From Dictyocoela muelleri (lineage: Eukaryota > Microsporidia): DNA of 21,533 nucleotides. The translations under genes and the position numbers were made by a program. Of the stretch, positions 8,725 to 17,546 are shown one piece after another. The notes below the pieces were generated by a model, which saw only the letters and a program-made list of their open reading frames with translations, did no database searches and was not told the DNA's origin. Position 1 is the stretch's first letter, and each line of letters begins with the position of its first letter. The stretch is from positions 1 through 21,533 of the forward strand of contig SDVU01000090.1 in NCBI GenBank assembly GCA_016256075.1, in the 5' to 3' direction.

Positions 8725-9241
8725 AGTTTTTTATTGCAAAAACATTTTTTTAAATTTTAAATATTATTTTTCTTTATTAAAATTTATTCAATTTTTTATT
8801 TAAAACTGAGATTTTAAAATCGGTTTATTGGGGATGTCGATAAAGAATTTCTTTATCAGAAAATTTTTAAAATGTTAATAATAATTCTAAAACTAAGGCT
8901 TTTCGTTATTGATTTTTAATATTTTTACCTTATTATAAAAAATTATAAATTTCAATAAAATAAAGATTGAATAGGAAAAATTCATTGTACATTAAATGGT
9001 TAATTAATGACAATTATTTATTGTGCATTAAGAAAGAGTCTTTATTGTCTATAGTTAGGATTCATTATTGAGCAATAATTACGATCATTTTTGCTTATTA
9101 ATAAATTTCTTTATTATAAATTATGAAGGAGTTTTTTATTTTGCTTTGAGAACAATTCTTTATTTGCAATAATCTGGACCCTTTTGCTTATTAATACGAT
9201 TCTTTTTGTTTATTAATACGATTCTTTATTGTATTATAATC
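8725..9241. other. A/T-rich interval without gene
   Basis: No frame of interest. From about 9110 it contains worn relatives of the 24-bp array that follows (ATTAATACGATTCTTT twice). Earlier, TTTATTGT words are scattered, suggesting the array was once longer. Confidence 0.5.
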
Positions 9242-9384
9242 AATTCTTCACTATTTTATAATCGTAATTCTTTATTGTTTTATGATTTCAATTCTTTATT
9301 GTATATGATTTCAATTCTTTATTGTTTGATGATTTCAATTCTTTATTGTTTTATGATTTCAACTCTTTATTGTTTTATGATTTC
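9242..9384. repeat. 24-bp tandem array, 6 units
   Basis: The unit on the plus strand is AATTCTTTATTGTTTTATGA followed by TTTC. One unit has 23 bases. Because 24 is a multiple of three, long frames stay open across it by chance. The array directly adjoins the GC-rich SINE-like island on what would be that element's 3' side, reading the minus strand. Confidence 0.93.
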
Positions 9385-9414
9385 AATTATATATATATTT
9401 ATATATTACATATT

Positions 9415-9730
9415 GACAACATCCATAGCTGCCAACCCGGAGAGTTGCCACCTACCGTGGTCTGTGGTCTGTGGCCTTTGGTTCTGGGTTTTCCAATAAT
9501 ACGTCACTTCCTAAGCTACCCAGAAGCCCAGCTGTATACATGATTTTCGTTTTATCAATGATTCAGCAGGATACAGGTCATTAGTGGCTTTTTCATGAAT
9601 TTATATTTTTTCACTACTTTTTGCCGAGATGCGTCGCAGCACTCATCCCCACACCTAGGAGAGTCCCTTCTGCCTCATTGTCATATTAGACTAAGTCTTA
9701 ATCAACTATACCACACTGGAACAGCTGTAT
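9415..9730 (-). mobile_element. GC-rich SINE-like island, minus strand
   Basis: This block is clearly less A/T-rich than everything around it, with words such as GCTGCCAACCCGGAGAG, AGATGCGTCGCAGCAC and CCTAGGAGAGTCCC. Read on the minus strand, TGGTATAGTTG at 9713-9703 fits the tRNA internal promoter box A (TRGYNNARNNG). A box B is not convincing. The 24-bp tandem array begins about 30 bases after the island on the minus-strand 3' side, as tails of some SINEs do. No protein frame is recognised. It may be a tRNA-headed SINE, possibly acquired from another genome. The composition is seen; the SINE identity and the transfer are inference. Confidence 0.4.
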
Positions 9731-9789
9731 ATATACTATAATTATATAGTTATGACCGCTTAATGTCATTCCCCCATTTTTTATTAAAG

Positions 9790-9872
9790 AGTGACGTCAG
9801 TTGGTTTCGAACCTAGATACTTAAATTTTAGATTCAAGAGTGCAAACCGATGAGATATCTGACCCTTAAATT
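9790..9872 (-). mobile_element. tRNA-derived repeat, copy 1 (degenerate)
   Basis: On the minus strand the unit runs from GTCAGATATCTCATCGG through an anticodon-like arm (CTTGAA, loop TCTAAAA, TTTAAG) to the box-B-like GGTTCGAAACC and ends near CTGACGTCAC. It matches 16890-16962 along its length and into the flank (GAGTGAC on the plus strand). Box A is eroded here. The shared flank and shared errors in the cloverleaf mark it as a dispersed tRNA-derived element, not a working tRNA. Confidence 0.65.
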
Positions 9873-9879
9873 TAAATTA

Positions 9880-10740
9880 TTAATAATTTTATGGTTTTAA
9901 TTTCTTATTGTTTAATTAACATCCTTTAATTTTAATTAATTTCAATATTTATTGTTCAGTAAGGATTAATGATTTATCGCCGCATGTTAATTTGAAAGCA
10001 CGACGAACTTATACTGTCCTCTATACATTAAGCTTTGAATAATATAAAATATAGGTAAATGTTTCTTTTATCGTTTTGTGGTGCACGCCGCTGTTCAGCT
10101 TTGTGAACCCCTTCACCTTTTCATAACATATTGATATTCTGAAATATTTATTGATGTATTATTTTCGTACACACCCTTTAAAAGTTCATTTTTTTTATGT
10201 TTTAGAATGATACATCAAAATTTAATTAATCGAGATTTTATGGTTTTGAAGGGTTTTAAGTGAATTCGGATTTCAAAGAATTTGGCAATAATGTCATTCA
10301 TTGTTTAAAGCTGTGTTTTACAAATTGTGCGCCTGGGGGCACCGGTGCACCTTAGACATCTGTTAGGAACACCCTGAACATTTTTTTTATATTTTAAAAA
10401 CTTTTTTTAAATTTCAGATTTGTCTTTAATTTGCAATCTAGTTTAAAAACTCGCAATAATCAAACACAAAAAAAAATGAAATTCCCAATAAATTGATGGA
10501 GATATAAGATATTGTTTTTAAAATATAAGACCTAATATTGAAGATATTCTCGATATCCATCAAGCAAATAGTTCATACTAATATATATATTTTTTTAGGG
10601 TGCTCTCGGCAAAAAATCTTACTGTCGTATACAAAAGTTACGACGATTTTTTGGTTTTGAATTTAAGGTGATTATTTATAAATATTATATTATGAAATAT
10701 AAATGGTGTTATTAATTAGTTTTATGATTATTTTTTGAAT
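9880..10740. other. Interval without recognised gene
   Basis: A/T-rich. Small GC-rich patches at 10079-10118 (includes the dyad GTTCAGCTTTGTGAAC) and 10327-10372 (includes the palindromic GGTGCACCGGTGCC on the minus strand) stand out, but no frame or element ends were found. Confidence 0.4.
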
Positions 10741-10750
10741 ATAAAAAAAA

Positions 10751-11005
10751 TTAAATAGATATGGTTTTCAGGAGATGTTTTAACAATATTTTTGAACCTA
10801 TTGCAAGTTTTTCTGGAAAACCATCGATAAAACCATCCATAGTAACAGCATCTCGAGAGCAACCCAGAAAGAACTCTCTATTTATCACCGTTACATCCCT
10901 GGCCATGTTCCCACATTGAAACATGGCACTTACAAGTGCACCTTCTAAAATTAAAACTAAAAATAACGCTCTGAGACCAAAGAGTATGGGAAACACAGGG
11001 TTACG
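10751..11005. other. Unassigned coding-like block open on both strands
   Basis: The minus strand is open for about 85 codons from about 11005 to 10751 (includes RALFLVLILEGALVSA, MFQCGNMARDVTVINR and DGFIDGFPEKLAIG) but has no ATG at its start. On the plus strand a frame with one TGA near 10917 reads FEPIASFSGKPSIKPSIV and later SKIKTKNNALRPKSMG. Base use is less A/T-rich than the neighbours, which argues that one strand was coding until recently. I do not recognise either product. The hydrophobic stretch in the minus frame is the kind produced by antisense reading of a K/N-rich frame, so the plus strand is slightly preferred. It could be a host-gene fragment or a piece of a mobile element. 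Confidence 0.3.
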
Positions 11006-11156
11006 GTCATGACATCACATTGTTAAAATATAATTTTCAACTTTAGAAGATAAATCAAAAAGTAAACATACAGCATTTCCTCCCAATAACGGAACATAAA
11101 ATTTAAAAAAAAATTTCCAATATTAAAAAATACCGGAAAACAATCACATAAATTTT

Positions 11157-12674
11157 TTAATCGGGTTTCCTTTTAATATAATCAACTATTGACCCCGGTC
11201 TTTCAGCTTTTTTTTTCATCGAGATTGTTTCTTAATTGATATATGAGTTCTAAACTCTCTGGATTGTCTACAAATAAATAATTTTCAAGTTTATACATAT
11301 TTTCTATCGCTTCAAAATGAGTCAGAGTTTCATTCAATATTAATCAAATGTCTGAAATTAAATCTCTAGACTCTACCAAGAGAAAATTTACAATAATTCG
11401 ACATGTTTTAGATTTTAGTGTTTTAACTTCGGGTATAACATTTTTTAAAAAAAACTTTTAATGTCACTCTCTTCGACATAACAAGGTATAATATCTTTAT
11501 CTTCAATAGTAGACTGATTAAGTATAAGCTCTTTATAATCCAACATAGCGTTTTCAATTGTCTTTCGATAACAATTGACAATTGTACTTATTGGAACATT
11601 ATTCGATCATTCAAAAATTAATTAAACAGAATAAAGAAGTCTAAATTCTCTCTGGAAGCCATATTATATTTTTGTTGAATTTGATTCTATTTCATGTTCA
11701 AAAATTACATGCAATTTTTTTTAAATGTTTTTAAATAAATTAATAACTCCTTGATCAAGAGGCTGTATCATCGAATTTAAACCAGGGGAGATGTAGAAAA
11801 CTTCCTACATTGGAATATTCTCCAGTAACAAGATGAAAACCGCATTGTCCAGTGTTAAAGAATCTTTCCTTTTCAGATTTCATCTTTTTATTTCAATCAT
11901 CAAGCAAAGATTAAAACAAACTCAGGTTCATCCATGCCTTCGTATTCTTAGCATAACCAATCTTTAATCTTGTAAAATCTAAAGATATATACCCTATTGT
12001 TGCTTTAGCTCTTCCAATAATTAGTGTATAAGTCTTCTAGGCTACCATACTTACACAAAACAATAATGTAACACGTTCCTTGTTATTTTTCCACTAATGT
12101 TTTCTTCATATTTATGAGAAAGAGTTCTTCTAGGTGTCACTTTCAAAAAATACAGTTTCATCACAATTGAAGGTGTTTTCAGGTGTAAGATTTTAATTTT
12201 TTGTTATAAATATCTATAAAAGATTCTATAAGGTTGACAACTATTAGGCCCGATTCACCTTTTATAAACTCACTACTAATATTATGGCGTAGTTTAAATT
12301 TCTAGAGCCAACCATTAGATGTCTTAAAGTTGTCTATCATAGATTTCTGCTAGTTTATTTGAAACCATCTGTAGATTTTAATCTTGAATGGTACAAACTC
12401 TTTTTCTTCTATTATTAAACCAATGAAATAATTTTTCATCAAAAACACGTGTTGATAAATTATTTTTTTTGTTTTTATTGATTACAAGTTCTTCTTCTTA
12501 TAAAATTTTTTCTTTCATTTTAAGGAGATGGTTTATAATTTAAATAATAGTATTATGTTTATCACTTAATTCTTTCAATGTAAAAGTGGGATTTGTTTGC
12601 TTAAATCTCACTATATCAGATTCTTCTTATGTTGTTAATCTTTTTCTGTTTGTTTTTGTGCAAGATGCTCTCAT
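11157..12674 (-). pseudogene. pogo/Tigger transposase (DDE_1), near full length but broken
   Basis: Translating the minus strand from ATG at 12674 gives MRASCTKTNRKRLTT, then FKQTNPTFTLKELSDKHN (pogo-type HTH) and a CENP-B/Tc5-like DNA-binding block with FKTSNGWL and KFKLRHNIS. The DDE_1 domain follows in order: FNCDETVFF with the first catalytic D, RVTLLFC, TLIIGRAKA, LTLDNAVF with the second D, and SMIQPLDQGVINLFK, the family's most typical signature, with its acidic residue. The last codons reach about 11157 (KRKPD, stop). About 505 codons is the usual length for this family. At least several stops and frame changes are needed to read it, so it is inactive. Its upstream side carries two copies of an ATAATAGGCAT terminal-type word (12696-12746). 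Confidence 0.9.
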
Positions 12675-12695
12675 TTTAAGGGTAAATTTTTCTAA

Positions 12696-12746
12696 TCATG
12701 CCTATTATATTCCTACCCTAAAGTCATAATGCCTATTATATCTCCC
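12696..12746. repeat. Two direct copies of the CATGCCTATTATAT end word
   Basis: TCATGCCTATTATAT at 12696-12710 and ATGCCTATTATATCTCCC at 12729-12746 are spaced 33 bases apart. Read on the minus strand, the second gives GGGAGATATAATAGGCAT, which resembles the ends at 14125-14163 and, more distantly, those at 19008-20034. They lie just upstream of the pogo gene and just before the Merlin gene, so ownership is unclear. Confidence 0.7.
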
Positions 12747-12899
12747 TAAAAATTTTAATTAAAATATATCCTTATGTTTTCGATTTATTCTATTGAAAGA
12801 TTAGCCCTGTCATCATATGATGAGATGCTTTCAATTTTCTTAGTGAATACCGTCTCATTAATCTAGAGAAAAATTGTGAGGGGGTGTTCTTCATACATG

Positions 12900-13600
12900 T
12901 CTATCAATAAGTACTAAAAGACTATTGATGGATATGCATGGAGAGGCACCAACAGAAAATGTTCGGAATTTAAAAAATATGCACCAATAAGAAAAGGCAG
13001 TTTCTTTTGACGGATTTCGAGTTAATATAAGGCATATATTACGGGTAATTTCTAAATATGCTTCTCGTCAATTCCGAAATAGTATAAAACGAATCCTAGA
13101 TATAAAAAAGACCCGTTTTCATCAATAATTTCAGCATTGATAAAAAATGCCCAAACCCGATTTTTCACATTGAAAACTAGGAGGCCCGAGTAAAATAGTA
13201 CAAATTGATGAGGCAATGTTAAATTATAAAATAAAATCTGATCGTGGCTACTCTTCTACAAACAGAAATGCTTTATGCATAATAGAATATGGTTCCGGAA
13301 TAGTCAGAGCGTTTGCAACAATAATACCTGATAAGAAGTAAAGCCTTATAGTTCTAATAATATGCTCCCAAGTTTTGTCTGACAGTATCATTTATACTGA
13401 CGAACATTTTGCCTATAGAAAACTTAACTCACATTGTTTTATTCATGGCACTGTTTGTCATAAGTATAATTAAGTTGATCGCATAACAGGTATTAGTACA
13501 CAAGCAAACGAAAGTTTAAATAATTGTTTGTAAAATGTGATAAAAAATCGAAAGGAAGTTAAAACTAATGATAGAGATGAGTAGTTAAAAGTGACGTGTC
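12900..13600 (+). pseudogene. Merlin DDE transposase remnant (plus strand)
   Basis: The zinc-ribbon end DGYAWRGTNRKCSEF followed by IRKGSFF (about 12930-13010) opens the gene. KLGGPSKIVQIDEAMLNYK at about 13170-13230 has the first catalytic D. SDSIIYTDEHFAYRK near 13380-13420 has the second D, and GISTQANESLNNCL near 13490-13530 the E. So the whole family architecture is present in about 700 bases, as in intact relatives. Stops occur after SFF, before KLGG, after PDKK, and after HKYN and NCL, and at least one frame change lies in the middle, so it is dead. Its 3' side is followed by a 13-bp inverted repeat and later by the palindrome at 14125-14163. Confidence 0.85.
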
Positions 13601-13697
13601 GAAGAGAAATGCGGCTAAAGCGAAGATAATATTCTATTATACTTCTTGCTTCTTTGTTGCTAGTATTTTCCGAGATATATTTCTCCTTATCGTCTTG

Positions 13698-13764
13698 GTG
13701 TGATGTTTAACATTAGAATAATTAATAAATTTTTTATTCTCAAAGTCTTTATTAAACATCACAC
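13698..13764. repeat. 13-bp perfect inverted repeat
   Basis: GTGTGATGTTTAA at 13698-13710 and its exact reverse complement at 13752-13764, with a 41-base A/T spacer. It sits about 100 bases after the Merlin remnant. It could be the ends of a tiny element or a transcript-end hairpin. Nothing decides between them. Confidence 0.7.
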
Positions 13765-14124
13765 TTTTACAATTTGTGTTTCTTTTATGTCTTAAAATGA
13801 TTAATTAAAATATAATTTATCATTTAATTACATTTCAATTTTAACATTTTTATTACACATTTACAAAATATGTGGTAGTATTAACTATAATACCATAAAA
13901 AGAATTCTGCTATCTTTTCAATAACAGAGACAGGTTGTTTGAAGCAATATTTGATATTTTAAAAGCAAATTAAATAAGATTAATTAAATATTTAAATTAT
14001 TATAAAATATTAATTTTTTTAAATTTTTTAAATAAATTTAATAGATAAATTTTTTAAATAAATTTTTTAAATAGATGTTTTAAATAAATTTTTAAATTTT
14101 ATAAAATTTTTAAAATTTTTAATA

Positions 14125-14163
14125 TCATGGCTATTATATCCCCCGAAGATATAATAGCCATGA
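14125..14163. repeat. Palindrome with perfect 16-bp arms
   Basis: TCATGGCTATTATATC (14125-14140), spacer CCCCGAA, and the exact reverse complement (14148-14163). The arm is the same word as at 12696-12746. Two element ends placed tail to tail would give this structure. Confidence 0.92.
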
Positions 14164-14166
14164 GCC

Positions 14167-14320
14167 AATTTTTTACTGTATTAAAAAACATGAATTCCGT
14201 TATATAGAAGCAAAAATTGAACTATTATTTACAATATATTACATTTTGACTTTTAAAATTCCGTTATTTTGTATTTTCGTTATTTAGAGGTTATGGTATT
14301 TAGAGGGTTGACTGTATATA
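14167..14320. repeat. About 155-bp direct repeat with pogo-like end, copy 1
   Basis: It matches 14951-15103 with only a few differences. Its right end reads, on the minus strand, TATACAGTCAACCCTCTAAA, the type of end (TA then CAGT...) usual for pogo/Tigger-like elements. The left end ACTGTATTAAAAAACATG is not a clear inverted match. A short non-autonomous element or a solo terminal fragment is likely. Confidence 0.7.
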
Positions 14321-14323
14321 TCC

Positions 14324-14931
14324 CAATGCAATTTTTCGCCAAAAAAATCTAAAAAAAAATCAAAAAAATTCAAAAAATTCAAAAATCAAAAATTCAAAAA
14401 AAAATCAAAAATCAAAATTTAAAAATTTCAAAATTTGAAATAGAGATAATTCAAAATAAGAAATAATCCAAAAAAAGAAATAATTCAAAATTGAAAATAT
14501 CAAATAAATTTATTATTGGCCAACAAATCAATAAATTGAAAATATTTGATAATATTTCAAATATTTCGAAATCTTTATAATGACTATAATTATTTAATAT
14601 AGTCCTAATATTTTCATATTTGTCTTTAATTTTAATTTCACTCGTTTTTAAAGATTCAATAAGTAATATAACTCCCAGTTCTTCGTTTCTAAGTATGTAA
14701 ACAATTCCAGACAAGTGTTGATCTTTCTTTATAATCTTTTAATTTCAATTCCTATGATAGGCTTCACATTAATTAGTTGTATGAGTTATTGTTAGTGAAA
14801 TTCTTTTATTTACTGACCAGAAATTAATGTTTTTGTTAGAATAATTATTTTTATTTATTAAGAAATTTAAAATTACAAAAAAAATTCTGCTACCCACTGC
14901 AATATTTCGCTTTTGGCGAAATATTGCATTG
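14324..14931. mobile_element. 608-bp TIR-bounded element between two direct repeats
   Basis: CAATGCAATTTTTCGCCAAAA minus its last base starts at 14324, and its inverted partner ends at 14931; the 21-base ends differ at one position. Directly inside the right end the word GCAATATTTCGC (14899-14910) mirrors GCGAAATATTGC (14916-14927), so the right end is a hairpin made of an extra terminal copy. A further inverted partial copy follows at about 14936-14957. A minus-strand frame (14714-14451) is open for 87 codons but has no ATG start and no recognised domain. No target duplication was found. The element could have inserted into a tandem pair of the flanking repeats. Confidence 0.65.
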
Positions 14932-14950
14932 ATGGTTTTGGCGAAAATGC

Positions 14951-15103
14951 AATTTTTACTGTATTAAAAAACATGAATTCCGTTATATAGAAGCAAAAAT
15001 TGAACTATTATTTACAAAATATTACATTTTGACTTTTAAAATTCCGTTATTTGGTAATTTCGTATTTAGAGGTTATTGTATTTAGAGGGTTGACTGTATA
15101 TAT
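14951..15103. repeat. About 155-bp direct repeat with pogo-like end, copy 2
   Basis: Partner of 14167-14320, about 95 percent alike by eye. It shares CTGTATTAAAAAACATGAA at the left and TTTAGAGGGTTGACTGTATA at the right. Confidence 0.7.
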
Positions 15104-15129
15104 GTGTGTATTATATTCATATCTTCTAG

Positions 15130-15960
15130 ATTTAGAGATTTCTAAAACACCAAAACAGAAAATTTCCCAATGAGATAACAATTTCATCAAGAGTTGAGTG
15201 TTTGCTTACTTTTTTAAGATTACAAGGAAATCCAGAGGTTGCTATGGCAAAATTTTAAAACTCCATACCCCATTTTTCTGGCTTTATTTGGCAGTATACA
15301 CAATTTTTACTCTTTCCTTTATTGCCACAGCGCCTTTGTTTTGATAAATACTCTCCAGGTACATAAAGTCTCTTAGATAAGCATTATATGGCTTCAACAA
15401 TCATTATACATTATTTAATTTTAATTTCATTGGCATCGTTACCACCAATGCAAATAATATTCTTTTTTATAAACTGAAAAATATCAAGATCTATAATTGC
15501 TTCTATCTTGCTATTATAAGATATTTTTTTTGTTCCGACCGTACTGAACATTTTGCACATTGTGAATACTAAGAATTAATAAAATAGTTATATATGCTTA
15601 AAGATCCTCTTTATTTATCTTATTTTTGTTCACATCTTCTGAATTCATAAATTTAGTATCAAAGAACATTCTTAGTTCTTCAATATTGGTAAAATAAGTA
15701 TTCGAAAGCGATTTAACACCTATATTCTTTAAGTGATTCTTAATTATGCTCTGATTATTTTCTGTTGAAAACGAGCATCTCTTGGCTTTAGATTTGATCT
15801 TCTTTGAAGTCGGTCTAAGAATGTATTCTAGAATGATATCGATAAATAACAGTTCGAAAAATCTTTCTTTAGCTTTATGTATATCAACAAACATCCCATT
15901 TTTTCTGTAAATTCTTGAGATCCTATTTTAATAAATGCTCTAATCTATCAATCTGCACTT
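15130..15960 (-). pseudogene. Probable piggyBac-like transposase remnant
   Basis: On the minus strand an uninterrupted 98-residue frame (15894-15598) includes ERFFELLFIDIILEYI followed by LRPTSKK, which fits the piggyBac N-terminal pattern FF-LFF-D-L-I-TN-Y. Further on, in broken frames, come CLSKRLYVPGEYL, then NCVYCQIKPEKWGMEF, then FAIATSGFPCNLK, and KHSTLDEIVISLGN. These compare with the piggyBac order K-Y-KP-KWG-K, SGF, and the following V-L block. A cysteine-rich insertion (CGNKGKSKNCVYC) just before KPEKWG is unusual. The first catalytic aspartate region is not clear and no TTAA-flanked ends were found. The family call rests on these few motifs, and another DDE family is possible. Confidence 0.5.
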
Positions 15961-15964
15961 CGAT

Positions 15965-16205
15965 CTTCAAAGTATTTGTTCTGGATGCTAAAAATAAGTC
16001 ACTGCTTATGATTTATTATCGATAACTAAAATTTTCGACAGATATCTCTAACTATTCAATTTATCTTTTCTTTATTTTGGCTGAAATATACAAAAATATG
16101 GATGCAAGTTTGTGTGCCACGCATGGGTAAAGTCTCTAACTTGGATTATTTTTTTTAAAAAAAATAATAAAATAAAAATCAATAAAAAAAATTAAAATTA
16201 ATTCG
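15965..16205. other. Interval without recognised gene
   Basis: A/T-rich with no convincing frame. A mixed patch at about 16100-16140 (GGATGCAAGTTTGTGTGCC) has no match in this window. Confidence 0.4.
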
Positions 16206-16212
16206 ATTTTGT

Positions 16213-16250
16213 CGAACGCCAGATCATATCCCACGCCAGATCGGCACCCA
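16213..16250 (-). repeat. Two inverted units of the 17-bp GATCTGG repeat
   Basis: Read on the minus strand, GGGTGCCGATCTGGCGT and GGGATATGATCTGGCGT are two units of the same repeat that is present six times in plus orientation at 16774-16874. The two blocks face each other across about 520 bases. Confidence 0.75.
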
Positions 16251-16773
16251 CATACTTTTCAATAATTTATTTTTATATTATGACTTCAAAAAATAATAAA
16301 AAGTCACACCTCTTAATTACATCTAAAATTTATATGGGTCAGCTTCAAAAATTTGTTTTATACTTTTTTCGGAGGGACTTTATTCCTCTTTGGGTAAGGA
16401 AGTTGGAAAAGACGGTTATGGGTAGAAATGGAAGGGGTAAAAAAAAAGTATGAAAAACTTAAATATTTTAAATATTATAAGTTTCCAGACTATGAAATTA
16501 ATATGTTTTATTTAAAAAAAAATTTATTTTTATTTTAGTGACTTTTAAATTTCCCTTTCTTTTAAAAAGAGAATAAACGACAATTAAATAACTTATTTAA
16601 TGAATTAAATACATTTTTAAATTTTTGATTTTTTATAATTTATTTAGTTTTAATTAATATCAAAAAACTGCTGATTGTCAGAAAGTGGCAAAAAGGTAGA
16701 CGACATTAAGCCCATTTTAGAAAGGGAACATTTAGGTTGAAGTTATTTGATCCGGGGCTTTTATTAGAGGTTG
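16251..16773. other. A/T-rich interior between inverted 17-bp repeat blocks
   Basis: No protein frame is recognised. A moderately GC-rich patch at 16370-16440 (GGAGGGAC, GGTAAGGAAG, GGAAGGGG) is purine-biased. The layout, with inverted repeat blocks at both ends, is like a foldback element with modular arms. Confidence 0.4.
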
Positions 16774-16874
16774 GTGTTGATCTGGGGTGGGTGTTGAACA
16801 GGGGTGGTGTCGATCTGGAGTGGGTGTCGATCTGAAGTGTGTGCCGATCTAGTATGGGTGTCTATCTGGGGGTC
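16774..16874 (+). repeat. 17-bp minisatellite, 6 units
   Basis: The unit consensus is GTGTCGATCTGGAGTGG. Five units have 17 bases and one has 16. It is GC-rich against an A/T-rich surround, and unit 6 runs straight into the tRNA-derived repeat. The inverted relatives at 16213-16250 share the GATCTGG core. Confidence 0.93.
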
Positions 16875-16889
16875 GGCATTTATTCAAGA

Positions 16890-16962
16890 GTGACTTCAGC
16901 TGGATTTGAACCAGGATACTTAAATTTTAGATTCAAAAGTGTTAACCACTGAGCTATCTGGC
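16890..16962 (-). mobile_element. tRNA-derived repeat, copy 2
   Basis: On the minus strand it begins GCCAGATAGCTCAGTGGTTA, a perfect box A (TAGCTCAGTGG). An anticodon-like arm follows (TTGAA, loop TCTAAAA, TTTAA), then box B GGTTCAAATCC in a T-arm of four pairs (CTGG/CCAG). The D-stem right strand is changed and the acceptor ends do not pair, so a functional tRNA is unlikely. The copy at 9790-9872 shares the body and the flank beyond it. Both internal promoter boxes are intact, so RNA polymerase III transcription is conceivable. Confidence 0.7.
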
Positions 16963-17112
16963 ATTTTTAAATTTTATTCAAATCAAATGAATTACCGAAT
17001 AAGTGGCTTGAGCCGATTATCCAGGCTTTTAAAAAATAAGGTTTGTCGAAACCTGGAAATTTAAAAATATTATAACTAGGGCCCGGAAAAGTCTTGTTTT
17101 GACTTTTTTAAA

Positions 17113-17180
17113 AAAACCAGGTTTTTCATTTTTATGAGAAAACCAGGCTTTTTCATATTTTTATAAGAAAACCGAAATTT
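17113..17180. repeat. AAAACCAGG repeat, about 3 units, left part
   Basis: Units of the type AAAACCAGGCTTTTTCATAT plus TTTTTATAAG recur at about 28-base spacing. A further unit stands at 17839-17875, on the far side of two foldbacks, so the foldbacks appear to have landed in this small array. Confidence 0.7.
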
Positions 17181-17182
17181 TA

Positions 17183-17478
17183 CTCCTCTGGGGGATTAAA
17201 AAAATGATACTCGTGGCAGATGAAGATATGTTGCAAAAACAAAAAATACGTAAAAATATCTGCTGGATTCCGAGATACTCTTATTTTAACATGAGCGCAG
17301 ATAATATAAAAGATATATAGATATTTTTAATGTGATATGTCCGCATATATTTAATATTATTTGCGCTCATGTCAAAATAAGAGTATCTCGGAATCCAGCA
17401 CATATTTTTACGAATTTTTTGTTTTTGCAATATATCTTCATCTTCCACGAGTATCATTTTTTTTAATCCCCCAGAAGA
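17183..17478. mobile_element. Foldback MITE with 8-bp target duplication, copy 1
   Basis: The ends CTCCTCTGGGGGATT and, inverted, the right end near 17478 are followed by arms of about 130 bases. They include GATACTCGTGG, GATATGTTGCAAAAACA, and CTGGATTCCGAGATACTC with TTATTTTAACATGAGCGC. AAATTTTA flanks both sides (17175-17182 and 17479-17486). The duplication is A/T only, so chance cannot be excluded, but its 8-bp length equals that of the foldback at 7135-7383. No coding capacity. Confidence 0.85.
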
Positions 17479-17546
17479 AAATTTTATTTAATTCTTATTT
17501 TTAATTTTCATTATTTATTTTATTTTTTAAAAATATGAAGAATTTA

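Noticed and set aside
9206-9543. Overlapping plus-strand frames
   Set aside because: They cross the 24-bp array, whose period is a multiple of three, and run into a GC-rich island on which no protein is recognised.
14451-14714. 87-codon minus-strand gene
   Set aside because: It has no ATG start, low-complexity hydrophobic content and no recognised domain; kept only as a note in the 608-bp element.
14167-15103. LTR pair around a short retroelement
   Set aside because: The repeats lack TG...CA ends, there is no primer site or reverse transcriptase, and the interior has its own inverted ends; the right edge looks like a pogo-type terminus.
16890-16962. Functional tRNA gene
   Set aside because: The acceptor ends do not pair, one D-stem strand is changed, and a second copy shares the same flank beyond the tRNA end.
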